64,000 nucleotides of DNA. It comes from Ruminococcaceae bacterium Marseille-P2935 (GTDB lineage Bacteria > Bacillota > Clostridia > Oscillospirales > Ruminococcaceae). Both the position numbers and the translations under genes were made by a program. This document shows positions 60,603 through 64,000 of the stretch, piece after piece. Below the pieces are notes generated by a model that was not told where the DNA came from, made no database searches, and was given only the letters and a program-made list of their open reading frames with translations. The stretch covers positions 1,301,604 through 1,365,603 of the forward strand of contig LT629952.1 of the NCBI GenBank assembly GCA_900104565.1, in the 5' to 3' direction. Numbering within the stretch: position 1 is the stretch's first letter; the number at the start of each line of letters is the position of its first letter.

Positions 60603-63185
60603 ATGAAACGGCCTATCATATGGTTGGCAGCGGCGTTGTGTACGGTACTGGCTACCGCTATGCTGCTGCCCCTTCCGGCTGCTGCACAGGAGGCGCCTGC
60701 CCCTGCGGCAGTTGCGGAAATCACCCTTCAGCCTGCTGCCGGAGACCCCTCCAGCCATGCTACGATTCAAGAAGCTGTAAACCATGCAGCGGATGGGGAT
60801 ACTATTTTACTTTCAGCCGGGGAGTATACCGAAAATATAACCATTCCCCATAACCTTACCATCACCGGTACAGGAAGCAGCAGCTGCAAGGTGACCGGCC
60901 AGTGGACAGTAAGCGAAAGCTGCTCCATTACCGGGCTTACATTGGAATATAACGAAGCCGACCCCAATATTACCGGCAGTACTGTGGTGCGGGTGTACGG
61001 AATGCAGAAAAAACTAACCCTTACCGACTGTATCATCAGCCAGCTTGGCAATGCCGGCGGTATTGCCTTGGGCGGCTCAGCCGATAACCCGTTGGCAGAA
61101 ACTTCCACTCAACCTATGCTGGAGCTGAAGCGCACCGGTATTTCTGCGGCAAACGGCTGCAGCGGTCTGCTTCTGCGTGATCTGAATTCCTCTGTCAGCC
61201 TGCAGGACTGCACCGTTTCTATTTGGGGCGGCACTGCCCCCCTCGTTCAATACTCTGCCGACGGAGGGCAGGTAATATTGGCTGGTAATAATCAATTTTT
61301 CCGCTCAGCTACCGGGCAAAAGGCTTATTTGGAAAATGCCGGGGACGGCAGTTTTCTTAACGTGTATTCACAGCTTACCGGTGCAGTAAACCTAGCCAGA
61401 GCAGGTTCCACCATCACACTCCCTGAGGGGACCCATACAGCCGATCTTACCATAAACCGTTCCCTGACAATAAAAGCTGAGCCGGCAGAAACCGGAAAAC
61501 CTGTACCGGTTGTTATTTTAGAAGGGCATCTGACAGGCGGCGAAGGGGAGGGGAACCTGACCTTATCGGGCATTACCCTTACCGGCACCAGGGGTGCTGC
61601 AATCACCCAGGCTTTAAACAGCAAAATTGGGTTTACCTTGCAAAACTGCAAGGTTTCCGGCTACGATCAGGCCATTCTGCTGCAAAGCAGCTTGCCTGCA
61701 GGTATTATGGTAAACAACACCCGATTTTCAGGAATCAAACAGGCAGCCATAGAAGGCCTGCAATTTGCAGGGCGTGCCGTAATGAGTGGTAACACCTTTC
61801 AAGACTGCGGAATTGGCATATCAACTGACGGAACTGCCAAAACCTCAGGTGTTCTGAATTTCGACACACTGTTCACAAGTAATCGGTTCAACGGCAACCA
61901 GGCAGATATCCGCTACCAGCAAAAGGTAGGCGGGGTGCTGATTCCTCCGGCAAATGTGCGGGCCGCCTCTTCCTCACCGGTTACTCTTTCCGGCAATTCT
62001 TTGGGCTTGGGCAATTCTGCCACAAACGCTAAAATTCTTCTGCTCTCCCCCTACCCTGACCCTGCCGCCGCATTGGTGGGAATTCAGCCCGGAGATACCA
62101 TCTTGCTGACAGAATCCTTTGTACTGTCCTCTCCCCTGGAGCTTGGCACCTCTGTTACGCTAAACGGCATGGGGAATACTCTTTCAGCCTCCAACAGTTT
62201 TTCAGGGCAAAGCCTTGTGCGCATTACGGCAGACAACACTTCCCTTCTTCAGCTTAGCCTGAATGCCCAGGGTATCAGCTACGCGGCAGAAGTTCACTCT
62301 GCTACTGGGGTGGCCTGCTCTGCAATCACATTAAAAAACAGCCGGAATTCCGGGCTGCTTTTGGACAGCGCTCAGCTTGCCATCAACAACATTACCCTAG
62401 AAAATAATTCCAAGGCTGGTGTTCGGGTTGTAAAGTATAGCGGGCTGTCGCCCTCCCTTTCCATAACCGGGACATTTACATTTGCAAAGCAGCCGGGTAC
62501 TATTCTTTTGATAGAACCCTCTGCTGCCGATACCCCTGTTGCCCTTCCGGCGGGAACAAACCTTTCCGTCCAAGCAGGCACTGATGGGTCTGTCCGATAT
62601 GTTAAGACGTCCGATGGTACACAGGGCTACACCGACTATGCTAATGAAGAATTTACTTTTTGGCGCGATGTTGAGCGTCAGGTTTGGGACGCCCAAAAGA
62701 AAGACGTCATCACTGTTAAGGCAAAGGACTATACAGAAGTTCCTGTTACGCTTTTAAAATCACTCAAGGGAAAAGACGTAACCCTTGTCATCACTGGCAA
62801 TAGCACCGACCCAATTACGATTCATGGCAGCCAGGTGCAGCCCATTGAACAAAATCGTATTTACTACCCTATTAAAGAATTGGCAAAGCTATATCAACAA
62901 GTTGTATCCTCCCAGGCACCGTCCGTTCCCGCTGTTTCTTCCAGGCCTACTATCTCATCCTCCAGCGCCGCCCCTCCTCCCCCCGTCTCATCTGCCCCTG
63001 CCGAGGCACAGCAGCCTGAAACGCCTCCCTCCAGCAGCGAAGCACCAGCCGATCCGGTGATTACCCCAGATCCGCCTCAGCGGGAATCTATGCCGCTTTG
63101 GCCGATTATTGCAGGGGCCGCTGCATTAGGCCTTTTTATTCTGGTTTTAATCATAAATCTGATCATACGCAAAAACAGGCCATAA
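60603..63185 (+). CDS. Large secreted beta-helix surface protein with C-terminal membrane anchor
   Basis: An 860-residue protein, ATG 60603 behind AGGAGGTGG. A signal peptide (RPIIWLAAALCTVLATAMLL, cleavage near AAAQ) is followed by about 700 residues of right-handed parallel beta-helix: ATIQEAVNHAADGDTILLSA, GEYTENITIPHNLTITGTGS and many repeats of the G-x-T-L-x-N-C type, as in pectate-lyase-like and adhesin proteins. A Pro/Ser-rich wall-spanning linker (about 780-830) and one membrane helix with RKNRP tail close it. It could be an adhesin or a polysaccharide-binding or -cleaving protein; no catalytic signature was seen. It is the likely output of the leader switch and perhaps of the invertible promoter. 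Confidence 0.85.
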   Translation: MKRPIIWLAAALCTVLATAMLLPLPAAAQEAPAPAAVAEITLQPAAGDPSSHATIQEAVNHAADGDTILLSAGEYTENITIPHNLTITGTGSSSCKVTGQWTVSESCSITGLTLEYNEADPNITGSTVVRVYGMQKKLTLTDCIISQLGNAGGIALGGSADNPLAETSTQPMLELKRTGISAANGCSGLLLRDLNSSVSLQDCTVSIWGGTAPLVQYSADGGQVILAGNNQFFRSATGQKAYLENAGDGSFLNVYSQLTGAVNLARAGSTITLPEGTHTADLTINRSLTIKAEPAETGKPVPVVILEGHLTGGEGEGNLTLSGITLTGTRGAAITQALNSKIGFTLQNCKVSGYDQAILLQSSLPAGIMVNNTRFSGIKQAAIEGLQFAGRAVMSGNTFQDCGIGISTDGTAKTSGVLNFDTLFTSNRFNGNQADIRYQQKVGGVLIPPANVRAASSSPVTLSGNSLGLGNSATNAKILLLSPYPDPAAALVGIQPGDTILLTESFVLSSPLELGTSVTLNGMGNTLSASNSFSGQSLVRITADNTSLLQLSLNAQGISYAAEVHSATGVACSAITLKNSRNSGLLLDSAQLAINNITLENNSKAGVRVVKYSGLSPSLSITGTFTFAKQPGTILLIEPSAADTPVALPAGTNLSVQAGTDGSVRYVKTSDGTQGYTDYANEEFTFWRDVERQVWDAQKKDVITVKAKDYTEVPVTLLKSLKGKDVTLVITGNSTDPITIHGSQVQPIEQNRIYYPIKELAKLYQQVVSSQAPSVPAVSSRPTISSSSAAPPPPVSSAPAEAQQPETPPSSSEAPADPVITPDPPQRESMPLWPIIAGAAALGLFILVLIINLIIRKNRP

Positions 63186-63276
63186 AATAAGTAAACTTAT
63201 AAAAAACTGGGATGATGCAGTTTTATCCAGCGATTCTATCAAAGATAAGTCTTCTCAATGAAAACTGTAACTTTCG

Positions 63277-63330
63277 CAATAAAGGCAAGCTGCCCTGGCT
63301 TATATAAGCCAGGGCAGCTTGCCTTTATTG
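63277..63330. repeat. Perfect 54-bp palindrome after the surface-protein gene
   Basis: Arms 63277-63303 and 63304-63330 are perfectly complementary with no spacer (centre TTAT/ATAA; outer ends CAATAAAGG). It lies about 90 bp after the surface-protein stop codon and may act as a terminator on both strands, although the T run is short. Confidence 0.8.
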
Positions 63331-63805
63331 ATAACATTCGCAAAACGAACCCAGCAGTTAAGCCGGTAAGAAAAGGGCACCAAAGCATACTGACAAATCT
63401 GATTGAACGGAGTAAAAGTAAGATAGCTGTTTAAACTGGTGGGTTTGCGGGTTCAAAGGCCGTAGGAATATTCCAAGCCCTAGGGAAACGCACTGGTATG
63501 CATGCCATTTCAGTCTCATGCATAATGGGCTCGCGGTTTTAATGTCAGGCCGGTCCGGTAAAAAACTCGGCGCTTATTTCTTTTATCTGGCATTTGCATA
63601 AGGCCAGCCTTATGCAAAGAGTACCGCATTTTACAGGCAATGGCATTGTTATTTTAAAATGACTGCCTTATTCTTTAGGGCGCCAATATGTTTTCCTCCA
63701 TTGTACTCCCCTTTTCTTATTCAATTCCCCCGGGACTGGCACCGGACAATCCGGCCGATGCATAAACTGTTTAGGGAGTTTAACAAAGAAAGGGGAAAGT
63801 TATCT
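63331..63805. other. Upstream region of the sigma factor gene
   Basis: No supported gene. A mother-cell type promoter would be expected here, but I could not fix one with confidence. The ribosome binding site AAAGGGG lies at about 63,790-63,796. Confidence 0.4.
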
Positions 63806-64000
63806 ATGTATTCCTTGCTTATCATCCTGGCCGCATGCAACCTGCTCTATTTTGCGCTGCACATCACCACCGGTGGTTCCTTTCCCAAGCCGCTTTCTGC
63901 CAGGGAAGAGCGGGAATGCCTGGAAAAAATTAAAACTGGCGACCAGCAGGCAAAAAACAAGCTGATTGAACATAACCTGCGATTGGTAGCACATATTATC
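63806..64000 (+). CDS. sigK: RNA polymerase sporulation sigma factor SigK (partial, runs off the right edge)
   Basis: Sixty-five codons are open from ATG 63806 to the window end. A hydrophobic pro-region ([19 protein letters not shown]) is followed by [20 protein letters not shown] and [12 protein letters not shown], the start of sigma-70 region 2. The TGGGSFP/PxPLSxxEE segment is diagnostic for SigK, the late mother-cell sigma factor made as an inactive precursor. The pro-region is present. No skin-like insertion is seen in the visible part. Confidence 0.92.
   Translation, partial: MYSLLIILAACNLLYFALHITTGGSFPKPLSAREERECLEKIKTGDQQAKNKLIEHNLRLVAHII

Noticed and set aside
1-64000. tRNA, rRNA or tmRNA genes
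   Set aside because: No cloverleaf with a GGTTCRA arm and matching acceptor stem, and no rRNA-like sequence, was seen on either strand.

Overview
The window reads as a chromosome segment of an anaerobic, endospore-forming member of the Clostridia, probably an Oscillospirales/Ruminococcaceae-type Firmicute. The evidence is a SigK-type sporulation sigma factor at the right edge, a V-type ATPase operon, Rnf genes, a Na+-pumping decarboxylase pair, an FeoAB iron uptake locus, a MecA adaptor and AGGAGG-type ribosome binding sites throughout. No rRNA, tRNA or CRISPR array was found.

Bases 1 to about 8,290 are the right arm of a prophage or related integrative element. It holds a terminase small subunit cut by the window edge, a leftward block of small early and replication genes (ArpU/DUF1492-type protein, VRR-NUC nuclease, an HUH-type Rep protein with a hairpin-rich candidate origin, a Spo0A C-terminal-domain protein), two separate divergent repressor switches with different palindromic operators, and a large serine recombinase. 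The recombinase abuts a 39-codon stump of what I take to be a conserved clostridial gene (8270-8389), so the element appears integrated in that gene and the host chromosome resumes at about 8,300.

From 8.4 to 20 kb come a membrane-anchored unknown protein, pcrA helicase, a ketopantoate-reductase-family gene, a hairpin-rich noncoding stretch, a P-type cation ATPase behind a terminated leader RNA, and a secreted UshA-like nucleotidase with a sortase-like tail. From 20 to 31 kb is a nine-gene V-ATPase operon, read leftward in the order H-C-I-K-F-E-A-B-D, with unusually long spacers. From 31.8 to 40 kb are oadB and oadG homologues without an alpha subunit, an MscS channel preceded by a 153-bp tandem repeat, a DUF4015 hydrolase-like protein, and a translationally coupled rnfC-D-E-A cluster that lacks rnfG and rnfB.

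From 40 to 54 kb are housekeeping and scavenging genes: mecA, rpe, a ferredoxin-domain aldo/keto reductase, a DUF3796/XRE pair, an AEC permease, uridine phosphorylase, maltose acetyltransferase, a DUF1015 protein and pseudouridine catabolism (psuG/psuK). Two decayed genes lie among them (EAL domain, DUF1273/SLOG). From 54 to 58.8 kb is an iron locus: a FeoB-associated Cys-rich peptide, feoB, two feoA genes and a DtxR-family regulator, with repeated GTTAGC-N4-GCTAAC operators.

The most striking locus is 58.9-63.2 kb. A small serine recombinase is followed within 6 bp by a pair of inverted crossover-like sites with identical central dinucleotides. These bracket a 144-bp segment carrying a perfect TTGACA-N17-TATAAT promoter that currently points left, back into the recombinase. 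Inversion would aim it at an 83-aa unknown protein. Next comes a leader RNA with its own promoter, a strong terminator and a mutually exclusive 5' pairing, and then a large beta-helix cell-surface protein. This looks like a phase-variable promoter switch next to an attenuated surface-protein gene.
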